DNA from: G965197555 sp965197555
Lineage (GTDB): Bacteria > Chloroflexota > Dehalococcoidia > Lucifugimonadales > UBA3495
NCBI GenBank assembly: GCA_965197555.1
Contig: OZ240213.1
Span: 3,162,001-3,226,000, forward strand
Direction of reading: 5' to 3'
DNA: 64,000 bases
Part shown: in pieces, positions 15,894 through 24,827 of the stretch
Numbering within the stretch: the stretch's first letter is position 1
How the letters are laid out: every line of letters begins with the position of its first letter
Program-made: the position numbers and the translations under genes
The notes under the pieces: generated by a model
Seen by the model: the letters and a program-made list of their open reading frames with translations, nothing else
Told to the model about the DNA's origin: nothing
The model's database searches: none

Positions 15894-17378
15894 CTAAACT
15901 CCACTGATCTCCAGCGTATACACCTCTGCCGTCTCCAAGTTTGCCACCCGAATCTGATGGTTGTTGGTATCCGCGATGTACATCTTGCCGCCGCTGATGC
16001 TCAACCCGCTGGGCTCGGAGAACGTGGCTTCGGCGCCCGGGCCGTCCTGATGGCCCGGCTTTCCGGTGCCCAGGAAGGTAAAGGCGCTGCGGGTCGCCGG
16101 GAGCACCCGTTTGATCTTGTGGTTATAGGTGTCGGCAACGTACAGCGTGCCCTCGAAGTGCTCGATTCCTATGGGATGCTGCAGACGTACTCTGTGGTCC
16201 GACCCATCGACATCCCCAAAAACAAATAGGTCCAATCCAACGATGGTTCGCACCCGTCCCGAAGGATCGATGTCTGCGGCCCGAATCGAGCTGGTCTCGC
16301 TGTCGGCGAAGTAGAGTTTCGTACCATCGGTGGTTATACCGCTGGGCTGGGCCAGCGTCGACGAAGCAAGGGGGCCGTCGGTGATGGACTCCCGTCCCGT
16401 CCCGGCGAACAGGCCCACCGTCCCGTCTGCCAGCGTCATACTCCACAGCTGGTGAGTGCCCGCCATCGCTATGTAAAGTGAGTTGTCGTAAACCGCCAAG
16501 TCCCAGGGCGAGCTCAGCTCCATGGTCAAGCCCGGACCAACCCCCTCCCGGGTGAATCCCTGGTTGCCGGTACCAGCGATGGTCTCAACGGAACCGACAG
16601 CAAGATCAACTCTCCGAATAGCGTGGTTTTCCGTATCAGCCACATAGAGTAGGTCACCGGCTAGCGCCATTCCCTGGGGATGATTGAACGCTGCCGACTC
16701 CAAGTTCCCATCTTCGAAGCCCTCGGCCCCAGAACCGATGATCTGATTGGCCGCCCCGTCCAGGGAAGTCACTAATATGCGGTTATGGTTAGAGTCAGAA
16801 ATGAACAAACGGTCCGTGGCGACGTCCGCCAGCACTTTTCCAGGGAACGAGAGGGTGGTAGCCGGTCTGCTTTCCGGTCCGAAGGGGAGAGGAGTGCGGT
16901 CGATAAGGCCTTCGGTGTCAAACTCGGTAACCATCTGGCCCAACAAGTCGTCGAAGGAGTCGTAGGGCATCTCGCCCTCGTGCTTGCCTATCACCTTCCC
17001 CTGAGGGTCAATGAACATTAGGGTGGGCCACGCCCGGCAGGCGTATTGTTGCCACACTTGGAACTCGGCGTCGTTGATTACAGGGTGGCCCAGCTCATAG
17101 CGCTGGACCGCCTGGATCACGCTTTCTTTAGCCTTCTCGTTGGGGAATTTTGCTGAGTGGACGCCCACCACCACCAGCTCGTTGGCGTATTTCTTTTCCA
17201 GCTTCCGCAACTGCGGAAAGATATGCATGCAGTTGATTCAACAATAGGTCCAGAAGTCCAGCACGACCAATTTCCCCCGGAGTTGAGCTAGGGTAAGTGG
17301 CTGGGGTGTGTTAACCCATTCCAGCCCTGGGGGAAACTCGGGGGCGCTAACCTTGCCAGCAAAGGACGTACTTGCCAT
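15894..17378 (-). CDS. Thioredoxin-fold NHL-repeat protein, candidate selenoprotein (TGA at codon 47)
   Basis: Reading past one in-frame TGA (17240-17238) gives a 494-residue protein from the ATG at 17378, with ribosome site GAGG seven bases before. Residues 1-150 are a thioredoxin/TlpA-like domain; 46-52 read C-U-I-N-C-M-H where the family (NHLRC2-like) has WTYCCINC. Sec would therefore replace the first cysteine of the CxxC pair (U47-x-x-C50). From about 160 the sequence has NHL blades (VADTENHAIRRVDL, YVADTYNHKIKRVLP, IADTNNHQIRVANL), a beta-propeller. A hairpin at 17203-17218 lies where a bacterial SECIS should be. If TGA is a true stop, translation would resume only at 17228 and lose the redox site. 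Confidence 0.8.
17203..17218 (-). promoter_or_regulatory. Candidate bacterial SECIS apical hairpin
   Basis: On the coding (minus) strand, TTCCGC-AGTT-GCGGAA: a six-bp perfect stem with a four-base loop having G at its second position. The loop starts 26 bases after the TGA. Published bacterial SECIS models ask for a short stem with a G in the first loop positions about 16-37 bases after the UGA. A competing stem, CAACTGC / GCAGTTG, can also form from bases 3-31 after the TGA. Confidence 0.5.
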
Positions 17379-17456
17379 GTCAACCTCGTTAAGAGCTGTC
17401 AGCGATCTGCTGTCAGCATATAGCCTACTCTAAAGCCCTGACCGTTGAGCGGTAAC

Positions 17457-17966
17457 TTACTCGAACGCCAGGGTGGCGTAACGCATGAATATGGTACCCA
17501 CGGGTTCGCCCAAGGGAGCGTTCCCTACCAGAACAGCGATGACGTGCCTGGTCCCTGGAACCGCTGGGTCCTCTACCAACAGGCGCTTCCCCGTGTTATT
17601 GCCGGTGATGACCCCGGTCCCGCGATCAATCTCCCCGTCGATGTAAACCTCTCCATAGTTGTCCACGTTGGTCTCGAACCAGATCCGCCGCCCCGCGACC
17701 TCTTCGCCCTTGACCTGTTGCGGAATCGTCACCTGTAGCCGGTACCAGGCGAAAGTGAAACCCACCGAACGGCGCTCCTGAATGTCCGCGTCTTTATCCC
17801 ACTCAGAATCGTCGTAATCGGGCAGCCTGGCTGGGCTGCCCCGTAGTTCAGCTACCAGCCCCTGATTGGGCTCTCCCGGCACGAGCCCTGGAGCAATGCG
17901 CCAGCCGGTAGTGCCCAAGACCGCCAAGTCCTCGGATTTTTCCAAATCTAATGCTACTCTTGCCAT
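17457..17966 (-). CDS. Hypothetical beta-sandwich (sugar-binding-like) protein
   Basis: 169 residues, all-beta in composition, with FTFAWYRLQVTIPQQV and IWFETNVDNYGEVYIDGE. These resemble the N-terminal jelly-roll of family 2 glycosidases and galactose-binding-like domains, where 'WYR..f..P' and 'VDn.gevyvNG' are typical. No signal peptide, no catalytic domain. It lies upstream of the NHL gene on the same strand, with 78 bases between its stop and the NHL start. Role unknown. Confidence 0.65.
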   Translation of the reverse strand: MARVALDLEKSEDLAVLGTTGWRIAPGLVPGEPNQGLVAELRGSPARLPDYDDSEWDKDADIQERRSVGFTFAWYRLQVTIPQQVKGEEVAGRRIWFETNVDNYGEVYIDGEIDRGTGVITGNNTGKRLLVEDPAVPGTRHVIAVLVGNAPLGEPVGTIFMRYATLAFE

Positions 17967-18029
17967 TTGCTTCGCCTACCGTTTGATTTATTAACTTTCC
18001 CAAATGTGTGCTTCCACAAGCTCCGCGCC

Positions 18030-18185
18030 AACGGGGTGCAAATGTGACCGTCCGCCCTGAACTTGTCCAAGGGCCTCGCCAGAACGGAGCACGATCTACA
18101 CCGTTCGCCCTGAGCCTGTCGAAGGGCCTCGCCAGAACGGAGCACGATCTACACCGTTCGCCCTGAGCCTGTCGAAGGGCCGCCA
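18030..18185. repeat. REP palindromes, GCCCTGAGCCTGTCGAAGGGC type
   Basis: Three copies of the palindrome with stem GCCCT / AGGGC and loop GAGCCTGTCGA, separated by a spacer beginning CTCGCCAGAACGGAGCACGA. They lie between the beta-sandwich and the hydrolase genes. This is the same REP family into which the IS110 at 33.8 kb is inserted. Confidence 0.85.
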
Positions 18186-18247
18186 ACTCCCGTTTTGAGA
18201 TAGTTCGACTCAAATGTTTCTTGGAAAGCCGGAGGGAGCAAGGTCCC

Positions 18248-18979
18248 CTAGCGAGCCACTGCCGCTCCCTTCAGGTGCTTGGCGAAAAACTCCAGGGTGC
18301 GGGGCCACGACCCGTCAGCGGCCTCTTTGTGGTAACGCTCGGGGTTGGTAAAGTCCATGAAGGCATGCCCGGCGCCGGGGTAGGAGTAAAACTCATGAGG
18401 GACCCCTAGCCTCGTCAGCTCAGCATCAAGCTTGACCTGATCGTCAGGTGACGGGTTAGGGTCCTCGGCGCCAAAGTGGAACATGACCGGGCACTTGATA
18501 CCGCTGCTTAACTCAAAGGGTGACTGTTCGGCGTCGCCCCAAGGGACCATGATATTCCCTCCGTAGTAGGGAACCGCAGCCTTGAATGCGGGGTTGGCCG
18601 CCGCCAAAAGCCAGGTCACCCTGCCACCCATGCAGAAACCGGTGATTCCGATTCTGTCGCTGTCAACCGAGGCATGACCCTGTAGAAAGCCCATGGCAGC
18701 ATTGACGTCGGCAATGATCTGGGGGTCGCTCAGGTGCCCTAAACGGTCCAGCCTGGGCCCAGCCATGACCTCTTCGGACAACCTATGAAACATATCGGGG
18801 ACTACTGCCACATATCCTTCCTCCGCCAGCCGGTCGGCCATGGCCCGGTCGAAATCGTCCACGCCCCCTACATGGAATGCAATTACGACGGCAGGGAAGG
18901 GCCCGCTGCCGCTGGGAACGCTGGCGTACATGTCCATCTGGTGTCCATCAACTTCGAGTTTTTCGGTGAATGACGGCAT
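18248..18979 (-). CDS. Dienelactone hydrolase family protein
   Basis: 243 residues counted from the ATG at 18979, chosen because AGGAGG stands nine bases before it; an earlier start at 19006 has none. Alpha/beta-hydrolase fold with the dienelactone-hydrolase cysteine nucleophile in GITGFCMGGRVTW, the acid near HFGAEDPNPSPDDQ, and the histidine in PGAGHAFMDF. It hydrolyses lactone or ester bonds in the cytoplasm, classically in aromatic-ring degradation. Substrate unknown; monocistronic. Confidence 0.88.
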   Translation of the reverse strand: MPSFTEKLEVDGHQMDMYASVPSGSGPFPAVVIAFHVGGVDDFDRAMADRLAEEGYVAVVPDMFHRLSEEVMAGPRLDRLGHLSDPQIIADVNAAMGFLQGHASVDSDRIGITGFCMGGRVTWLLAAANPAFKAAVPYYGGNIMVPWGDAEQSPFELSSGIKCPVMFHFGAEDPNPSPDDQVKLDAELTRLGVPHEFYSYPGAGHAFMDFTNPERYHKEAADGSWPRTLEFFAKHLKGAAVAR

Positions 18980-19126
18980 CTGATATAACCTCCTAAGACT
19001 AGGCAATTAGGAAACCAGGGTTGGGACAGCCGGATTCTAACAGAATCGGTGTAGCTGGCCAGTGGTCACCGGCCCTAACGACGTCGTGACAGCCCGCCAG
19101 TTGACCGGCCAGCAGGATTACCAGGA

Positions 19127-20461
19127 CTACACCAAGCCCTCTGCCCTCACGTCGGCGAGGGTCATCTCGAACACTCCCAGGGTCTGGTCTATCTCCTGCT
19201 CCGAGTGTGTTGCTGAAACCAGGAAAGCATCCCGGCCCATTATGTCAACTCCGCCGTTCTGCAGCCCCCTCTTCAGCGCGGTGACAGCAGGTGAAGCAGT
19301 GACTTGCTGTATCTCACTATGGGGCATCAAACATATCTCCCGGTCGCAATCGCAGTCGGCTAGCACCACATGGACCATCGAGGCGATACCGTGGGCGTGG
19401 CCCGGGACTTCCAGTTTGCCGAAGAGCTCATTGATTCCAGCCTTGAGACGGTTGGCCATGGCATCTGCATGTTGGTTCAATGGCTGGTTGGCGATTAACT
19501 CCAAACAAGTGGCCCCCGCCACCGCCGAAAGAGGGTTCGCGTTGAAGGTGCCGGGATGGTAGACCCGGCGCGTGTTATCCCAGTCCGGGTCGCCGCGGTG
19601 AGCAATCATGTCTACGATGTCCGCGCGTCCTCCCACGGCTCCACCGGGTAGACCACCAGCCACGATCTTAGCCATGGTGGTCAAATCGGGGTTGATTCCA
19701 TAGCGCACCTGGCTGCCTCCGGGAGAGGCTCGAAAGCCGGTAACGACTTCGTCGAAAATAAGAATGACCCCGTGCTGCTTAGTCAGCTCCCTGAGACCGG
19801 CCAGGTAAACCGGGGTATTGAAGGGCAACTGGCCGTAGTGGGCCCCGGTGGGCTCTAGAATCAAACCAGCTATGTCCTTGTCTCGCTCCAGCACATCCTC
19901 CACCGCTTTGAGGTCCCCCGCGGGGACCACCACCATGCTGCCCCAACTCGCCTCCGGAATCCCCGGCGCGCCCCGGTCCGATCCCGCCATAGCATAGTCA
20001 TGCCAGCCGTGGAAATGGTTCTGAAGCTTGATGACTTTGTCTTTGCTGGTGTAGGCCCTGGCCAACCGCATGGCCATAAGCGTCGCTTCGGTACCGGAGC
20101 TATGGAAACGCACCTTTTCAACCGAGGGCATTAATGCTTGAATAGCTTTTGCCCACCTAATCTCCTCATCGGTGGAGGCTCCCAGATGGGTGCCGCGATG
20201 GATCTGCGTGGAAACCGCCTCGGCTATGGCGGGATGGGAATGGCCGAGCAAGAGGGCACCGTGGCCCGACACGTAGTCGATGTACTCGTTTCCGTCGACG
20301 TCCCACTTGCGCGGCCCAGTACCGTGGGTCATGTACAGAGGAAATGGCTCGGCGTAGCGGCTGTCGTGGGTCACGCCTCCGGGAAACAATTTGCTCGCCT
20401 CGACGTACCGTTGGGCTGAACCCGAGTGTCTGGCGATGTATTCTTCGAGGATGGTAGCCAT
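19127..20461 (-). CDS. Class III aminotransferase, glutamate-1-semialdehyde aminomutase-like
   Basis: 444 residues, PLP-dependent, with ribosome site GGAGGCAGC before the ATG. The PLP lysine is in TTMAKIVAGGLPGGAVGG, and EVVTGFRASPGG, SGTEATLMAMRLARA and NANPLSAVAGATCLE are class III markers. It is close to HemL, but the substitution of GKxxGGGLP by AKIVAGGLP and the lone location suggest a HemL-like family member that may act on another amino substrate rather than in tetrapyrrole synthesis. Confidence 0.87.
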   Translation of the reverse strand: MATILEEYIARHSGSAQRYVEASKLFPGGVTHDSRYAEPFPLYMTHGTGPRKWDVDGNEYIDYVSGHGALLLGHSHPAIAEAVSTQIHRGTHLGASTDEEIRWAKAIQALMPSVEKVRFHSSGTEATLMAMRLARAYTSKDKVIKLQNHFHGWHDYAMAGSDRGAPGIPEASWGSMVVVPAGDLKAVEDVLERDKDIAGLILEPTGAHYGQLPFNTPVYLAGLRELTKQHGVILIFDEVVTGFRASPGGSQVRYGINPDLTTMAKIVAGGLPGGAVGGRADIVDMIAHRGDPDWDNTRRVYHPGTFNANPLSAVAGATCLELIANQPLNQHADAMANRLKAGINELFGKLEVPGHAHGIASMVHVVLADCDCDREICLMPHSEIQQVTASPAVTALKRGLQNGGVDIMGRDAFLVSATHSEQEIDQTLGVFEMTLADVRAEGLV

Positions 20462-20649
20462 GCTGCCTCCTGGGAATCCATTTCTTTAAGGGATAGAGCG
20501 ACGGCGCATTGGACCAACGGTGCGCCGAGATTAATCACTGGGTCGAGCGCCCGTGTTATTTTAAACCTTATCCGTCTTCCTTGCTATCGACCCCACCCGG
20601 AACCCATGGCGATTGCATCATATGCTTCAAAGCTGTAGGTGCACGTCCA

Positions 20650-21350
20650 CCGGCCCCACGCCCCTCCCGTCATTCCAGCCCCCTCCCGTCATTCCAGCCC
20701 CCAAACCGTCATTCCCGCGCAGAGCCTGCCCCCGGCTCGATCGGGGGCGGGAATCCACGCCGCCACCCATCCCAAGGCCCCACGCCCCTCCCGTCATTCC
20801 AGCCCCGATCCGTCATTCCAGCCCCCAAACCGTCATTCCAGCCCCTTCCGTCATTCCCGCGCAGAGCCTGCCCCCGGCTCGATCGGGGGCGGGAATCCAC
20901 GCCGCCACCCATCCCAAGGCCCCACGCCCCTCCCGTCATTCCAGCCCCCTCCCGTCATTCCAGCCCCCAAACCGTCATTCCCGCGCAGAGCCTGCCCCCG
21001 GCTCGATCGGGGGCGGGAATCCACGCCGCCACCCATCCCAAGGCCCCACGCCCCTCCCGTCATTCCAGCCCCGATCCGTCATTCCAGCCCCCAAACCGTC
21101 ATTCCAGCCCCTTCCGTCATTCCCGCGCAGAGCCTGCCCCCGGCTCGATCGGGGGCGGGAATCCACGCCGCCACCCATCCCAAGGCCCCACGCCCCTCCC
21201 GTCATTCCCGCCCCCTCCCGTCATTCCAGCCCCCAAACCGTCATTCCCGCGCAGAGCCTGCCCCCGGCTCGATCGGGGGCGGGAATCCACGCCGCCACCC
21301 ATCCCAAGGCCCCACGCCCCCCAATCCGTCATTTACGCGCAGCCGGCAGC
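20650..21350. repeat. Higher-order tandem array (142 + 124 bp alternating units)
   Basis: Five copies of the core CGCGCAGAGCCTGCCCCCGG (continuing into CTCGATCGGGGGCGGGAATC) occur at intervals of 142, 124, 142 and 124 bases, that is, a 266-bp dimer repeated about 2.5 times. Short modules of GTCATTCCAGCCCC fill the space between. As 142 and 124 are both 1 modulo 3, each unit shifts the frame, and all three plus-strand frames stay open for about 800 bases. None is a gene. Confidence 0.9.
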
Positions 21351-21458
21351 AACGGTCCTTTCAAGCCAATATCCGATTGCCTTACACCGAAACCTCCCCT
21401 GGGAGAGACACGGGACGGTTCCTGTCGATGTCCAGCAGACTCAGCCGAGAAATCCGGG

Positions 21459-21464
21459 TAAAAT
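21459..21464 (+). promoter_or_regulatory. Candidate -10 (TAAAAT) of dinB
   Basis: TAAAAT lies nine bases before the TTG start of dinB, with no ribosome site between, which suggests an almost leaderless mRNA. No good -35 is seen. Confidence 0.3.
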
Positions 21465-21473
21465 ACCAATACC

Positions 21474-22574
21474 TTGAACGAATCGGCCAAAGATAAACCC
21501 ACCCACCACGTCATTCACGCTGACCTGGACGCCTTCTACGCGGCCGTAGAGCAGCTAGACAATCCCGAACTTCGAGGAAAGCCGGTGCTCGTCGGTGGCA
21601 GGCCTGAAGACCGGGGAGTAGTTGCCACCGCATCCTACGAGGCCCGTGAGTTCGGGGTTCACTCAGCAATGCCCATGAGGTCTGCTGTTCGGCGCTGCCC
21701 CGAAGGCATCATCGTCCACCCCCGGTTTTCCCGGTACCGGGAGGTGTCGACCCAGGTCATGGACATCTTCCATGAGCTGACGGACCTAGTGGAGCCCTTG
21801 TCGTTAGATGAAGCTTACCTGGACATCACTGAGGCCGTGGTAGACAAGAAACACCCTCTCGCTGTGGCACTGGAACTGAAGGAGCGAGTGAACAGCAACA
21901 CCGGCCTCACCGTCTCAGTGGGAGTGGCCACTAACAAGTCGGTAGCCAAGATTGCGTCGGACTTGAACAAGCCGGATGGACTGGTGTTGGTGGCCCCGGG
22001 AGATGAAGCAACATTCCTGGCCGGGCTGCCGGTGGGCAAGCTGTGGGGCATCGGCCCCAAAATGGTGGAGCGGCTGCATCAAGAAGGCATAGAGACCATC
22101 GGGGACCTGGGAGTTCAGCCCAATGACTGGTTCGCCCGAATCTTTGGCAAGCGGGCCAGCAGCGTGCAGGCCAAAGCGCTGGGGGAAGACCAAGAACCCG
22201 TCCACCCTCAAAGGGAGACCAAGTCGGTGAGCGCCGAGACCACGTTCGTTAACGACTTAAGCGATGAAGAGGAACTGCGTCAGCATCTGGTTACGCTATC
22301 CGGCAATGTAGCCCGGCACCTAGCGGCCAAGGGCCTTCAAGGCAGGACGATCACGCTCAAGGCGAGACTGGCCGACTTCACTACTTTTACCCGCCAGACG
22401 ACATTGCCCTCGCCCACGGCGTCGGAAGAGGTGATTCTCGACAACGGCTGGAGGCTGCTTTCTCGGGAGTTGGACCCCAACCGGGCTTTCCGGTTACTCG
22501 GAGTCGGCGTATCCGGCTTCACCGAAACCGGGCAGCTTCAGCTTCCACTCTTTGGGGAGAGCATCGATGCCTGA
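21474..22574 (+). CDS. dinB: DNA polymerase IV (Y-family)
   Basis: 366 residues from a TTG start; no in-frame ATG precedes the conserved HADLDAFYAAVEQ. That motif carries the first catalytic aspartate, and SLDEAYLDIT supplies the others. The finger, thumb (helix-hairpin-helix, GIGPKMVERLHQEGIETIGDL) and little-finger domains are complete, and the C-terminus ends QLQLPLFGE, a good beta-clamp-binding motif. It copies past lesions. No lexA box found by eye. Confidence 0.93.
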   Translation: MNESAKDKPTHHVIHADLDAFYAAVEQLDNPELRGKPVLVGGRPEDRGVVATASYEAREFGVHSAMPMRSAVRRCPEGIIVHPRFSRYREVSTQVMDIFHELTDLVEPLSLDEAYLDITEAVVDKKHPLAVALELKERVNSNTGLTVSVGVATNKSVAKIASDLNKPDGLVLVAPGDEATFLAGLPVGKLWGIGPKMVERLHQEGIETIGDLGVQPNDWFARIFGKRASSVQAKALGEDQEPVHPQRETKSVSAETTFVNDLSDEEELRQHLVTLSGNVARHLAAKGLQGRTITLKARLADFTTFTRQTTLPSPTASEEVILDNGWRLLSRELDPNRAFRLLGVGVSGFTETGQLQLPLFGESIDA

Positions 22575-22811
22575 CAGTCAAGCCAAGGCCTAAGTCAACC
22601 TACAGAGCGACGAGGGTGTTGTCCCAGTACCCGCCCTTGCGCTGGTTTATCGATTGTTCTGGCCTATTGCGTTAAGTGACACTCAGGCCCAAGAGTCTCT
22701 ACGCAGAGAAGCAGCAAGGGTTCAGCAAAGTTCCCCTGACCCCGGACTTGATTGCCCGCCCATTAATCTTTAGGCGGCCGTTCATAAACTGTTCCAACCG
22801 CGATTAGATGC
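22575..22811. other. Convergent intergenic gap, nothing identified
   Basis: The 237 bases between dinB and cofE, whose stops face each other, show no repeat, terminator hairpin or open frame I can support. Confidence 0.6.
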
Positions 22812-23570
22812 CTAGCGGAACAAGTCTTTGTCCCCCGGTCGGATGAGGGGCCAGTGGTCGGCGTCATCCATGCGCTGATAACGGTAGCCCTTGATTATCG
22901 CGACCGGCACCCCGAGCACTTTTCCCGTCACCAACTCTGAGGTTCCTGCCAGCTCATCGGCCACCGCAATCAATGTCGTGTGCATCATATTTCCGTGGCT
23001 ATCCTCTTGGCCCACGTAGCTAAGCAAGGGATCTAAGCCAGCCACGCCGATGGCCACGTTGGTAGCGCCATTTCGCCAGGGCCGTCCGAAGGTGTCGGAG
23101 ATCACCACAGCAACATCCACACCCAAACGCTCCTTAATGGCGCCGCGTATACCACGAGCGGATGCGTCAGAGTCCACCGGCAATAAGCAAATCGTATCGG
23201 TGCCAGGGATGTTGGACGCGTCGATACCGGCGTTGGCACAAACAAACCCGTCTCGTGTCTCGCTAATGATGACGCCCCGGTCCATGCGGACGATCCTTGC
23301 GCTTTCCCGCAGTATCATTTCAGTATGCCTGGGGTCTCGCCGGTGGCCCTCCGTAATAGCAAGGGCCAGGGATGAGGCCTCGACACTGTCTATGCTCATG
23401 ACCCGCCCCTCGGCTTTGGAAACCACCTTCTGGGTGACCACGACCACATCCCCATCCTCGATATCCAACCCACTTTGTTGAGCTGCGTCCATCAGGAGAC
23501 GGGCCAGATCGTCCCCGGCCTGCATTTCCGGCATGCCTTCAATGCCAATGACCCGGATTTCCGTTGGCAT
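22812..23570 (-). CDS. cofE: Coenzyme F420-0:L-glutamate ligase
   Basis: 252 residues, family length. Seen: VVVVTQKVVSKAEGR, ETRDGFVCANAGIDASN, the metal-binding VISDTFGRPWRNGATNVAIG segment and GKVLGVPVAIIKGYRY. CofE (FbiB N-terminal part) adds glutamates to F420-0 with GTP in the cytoplasm, and so implies that the organism makes F420. No other cof/fbi gene is in the window; the neighbours are unrelated. Confidence 0.93.
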   Translation of the reverse strand: MPTEIRVIGIEGMPEMQAGDDLARLLMDAAQQSGLDIEDGDVVVVTQKVVSKAEGRVMSIDSVEASSLALAITEGHRRDPRHTEMILRESARIVRMDRGVIISETRDGFVCANAGIDASNIPGTDTICLLPVDSDASARGIRGAIKERLGVDVAVVISDTFGRPWRNGATNVAIGVAGLDPLLSYVGQEDSHGNMMHTTLIAVADELAGTSELVTGKVLGVPVAIIKGYRYQRMDDADHWPLIRPGDKDLFR

Positions 23571-23664
23571 CGGTTAATACCTCGCTAGCGTTGTGCGCCC
23601 AGTATAGAGCTAATAGAGCGTTTATGGTATTGTCGCAGAGAATAAACCGCTCCAGAGGTAACGA

Positions 23665-23946
23665 ATGCCCTTTCCAACTCCATCTCCCATGCGCCCTTAT
23701 ACCAGAGACGATGTTCTGTCCCTTTCCTTCGGTCAAAAGGGTGTATATGGGATTTTCAAAAACGGGGTCGTTGTATACGTTGGCAGTGGCGACGTCCGGG
23801 AAAAGATGTTGGCTCACATTAATGGGGACAATCCCTGCATCGCCAGGAAGATGCCCAACCAATGGACCGGTTATCCCGTGCCTGGAGATGAAACCATCCA
23901 CGAGGCGCAATTGATTAGCGAGTTTCGGCCCGAGTGTAATCGGTAG
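23665..23946 (+). CDS. Small GIY-YIG domain protein
   Basis: 93 residues. GVYGIFKNGVVVYVGSG resembles the GIY-YIG core: G-V-Y, a short strand, then YVG, followed by a candidate catalytic arginine (R45 in GDVREKM) and the glutamate in HEAQLISEFRP. A stand-alone single-domain member of the UvrC/Endo superfamily, nuclease role possible. The overlapping minus-strand frame (23539-23952) has no family features and is rejected. Confidence 0.65.
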   Translation: MPFPTPSPMRPYTRDDVLSLSFGQKGVYGIFKNGVVVYVGSGDVREKMLAHINGDNPCIARKMPNQWTGYPVPGDETIHEAQLISEFRPECNR

Positions 23947-24009
23947 TTCCAAGAGATCAGAAACGGGTTAGTCCCAATTCAGGGCATTCCGATTGGCGTG
24001 GACCCCGCC

Positions 24010-24080
24010 CAAGCCCGTTCGTGGTTCGACAAGCTACCACGAACGACCTGGTCATTCGATAATCTGAGGACAAACGAGGG
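24010..24080. repeat. REP fragment
   Basis: The palindrome CGTTCGTGGTTCGACAAGCT followed by ACCACGAACGACC, a rearranged copy of the GTTCGTGGTGAGCTTGTCGA family, then TTCGATAATCTGAGGACAAA, the flank often seen next to these palindromes (compare 40147 and 55533). No gene here. Confidence 0.65.
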
Positions 24081-24225
24081 GGTCACGTTGGACGGAGATT
24101 CAAAAGACCCTGAGTCCCAATTGGGCGTAGTAGCCCGCCCCATACCCCTATGCTACAATCCCAGCGTTGCAGTAGCGGCTTCATCAATAACGACAATCAA
24201 GTCTGAGTCCCAAATTGGTGGCTGA

Positions 24226-24810
24226 GTGACAACTTCTTCATCCTCCTATAGAAAACGTGTCTATACCAAATTCGGGGACCAAGGGGACACCAGCCTGCTC
24301 TACGGTGGGCGTGTGTCCAAAAACAATCCCCACACCGAGGCTTACGGCATCACCGACGAGGCAGTATCCGCCATGGGTCTGGCTCGGGCCTTGAGTGACG
24401 ACGCCAGAGTGAAGGAGCTCCTGCGGGACCTGCAACGGGAGCTGTTTACCATCGCCGCGGAGTTGGCCACCGACCCGGACAAATACGAGCTGTTCCAGCA
24501 GCACTTCACCCCGGTGACACCCGAAATGGTGGACAACCTGGAGCGCGCCATCGACTCCCTGGAGGAAGATGTCGAAATGCCCAAGGTGTTTATTCTACCC
24601 GGGGGTTCCCCGGCATCGGCCGCCATCGACCTGGCCCGCTGCGTCATTCGCACCGCGGAGCGTCGCGTGGTCGCCCTCAAGGAAGTAGACCTCCTGACCA
24701 ACGACCTCATAATTACTTACCTCAACCGGCTTGGTGACCTATTATTTGTGGTCGCTAGGTACCAGGACCGGGAGCTCCCACTGGAGCGGGCCACCGGCGA
24801 CAGAAGCTAG
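24226..24810 (+). CDS. PduO-type cob(I)alamin adenosyltransferase
   Basis: 194 residues from a GTG start. N-terminal ATP site RVYTKFGDQGDTSLLYGGRVSK and the later cluster ARCVIRTAERRVVAL and YLNRLGDLLFVVAR are diagnostic of the PduO/MMAB family. It transfers adenosyl from ATP to cob(I)alamin to make adenosylcobalamin. Seventeen bases separate it from hisH, so co-transcription with his genes is likely although the pathways differ. Confidence 0.92.
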   Translation: MTTSSSSYRKRVYTKFGDQGDTSLLYGGRVSKNNPHTEAYGITDEAVSAMGLARALSDDARVKELLRDLQRELFTIAAELATDPDKYELFQQHFTPVTPEMVDNLERAIDSLEEDVEMPKVFILPGGSPASAAIDLARCVIRTAERRVVALKEVDLLTNDLIITYLNRLGDLLFVVARYQDRELPLERATGDRS

Positions 24811-24827
24811 TATTACTCGGGGGCGCC

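Noticed and set aside
17207..17235. Alternative stem CAACTGC / GCAGTTG as the SECIS
   Set aside because: Its 14-base loop does not have G in the first two positions; the shorter hairpin fits published models better. It may still compete.
20509..21496. Three long overlapping open frames on the plus strand rich in Pro, Arg and His
   Set aside because: They are translations of the 142/124-bp array; no start site or codon pattern, and all three frames are open for arithmetic reasons.
23539..23952. A 137-codon minus-strand frame
   Set aside because: It lies opposite the GIY-YIG gene, which has the recognisable motif; the minus frame has none.
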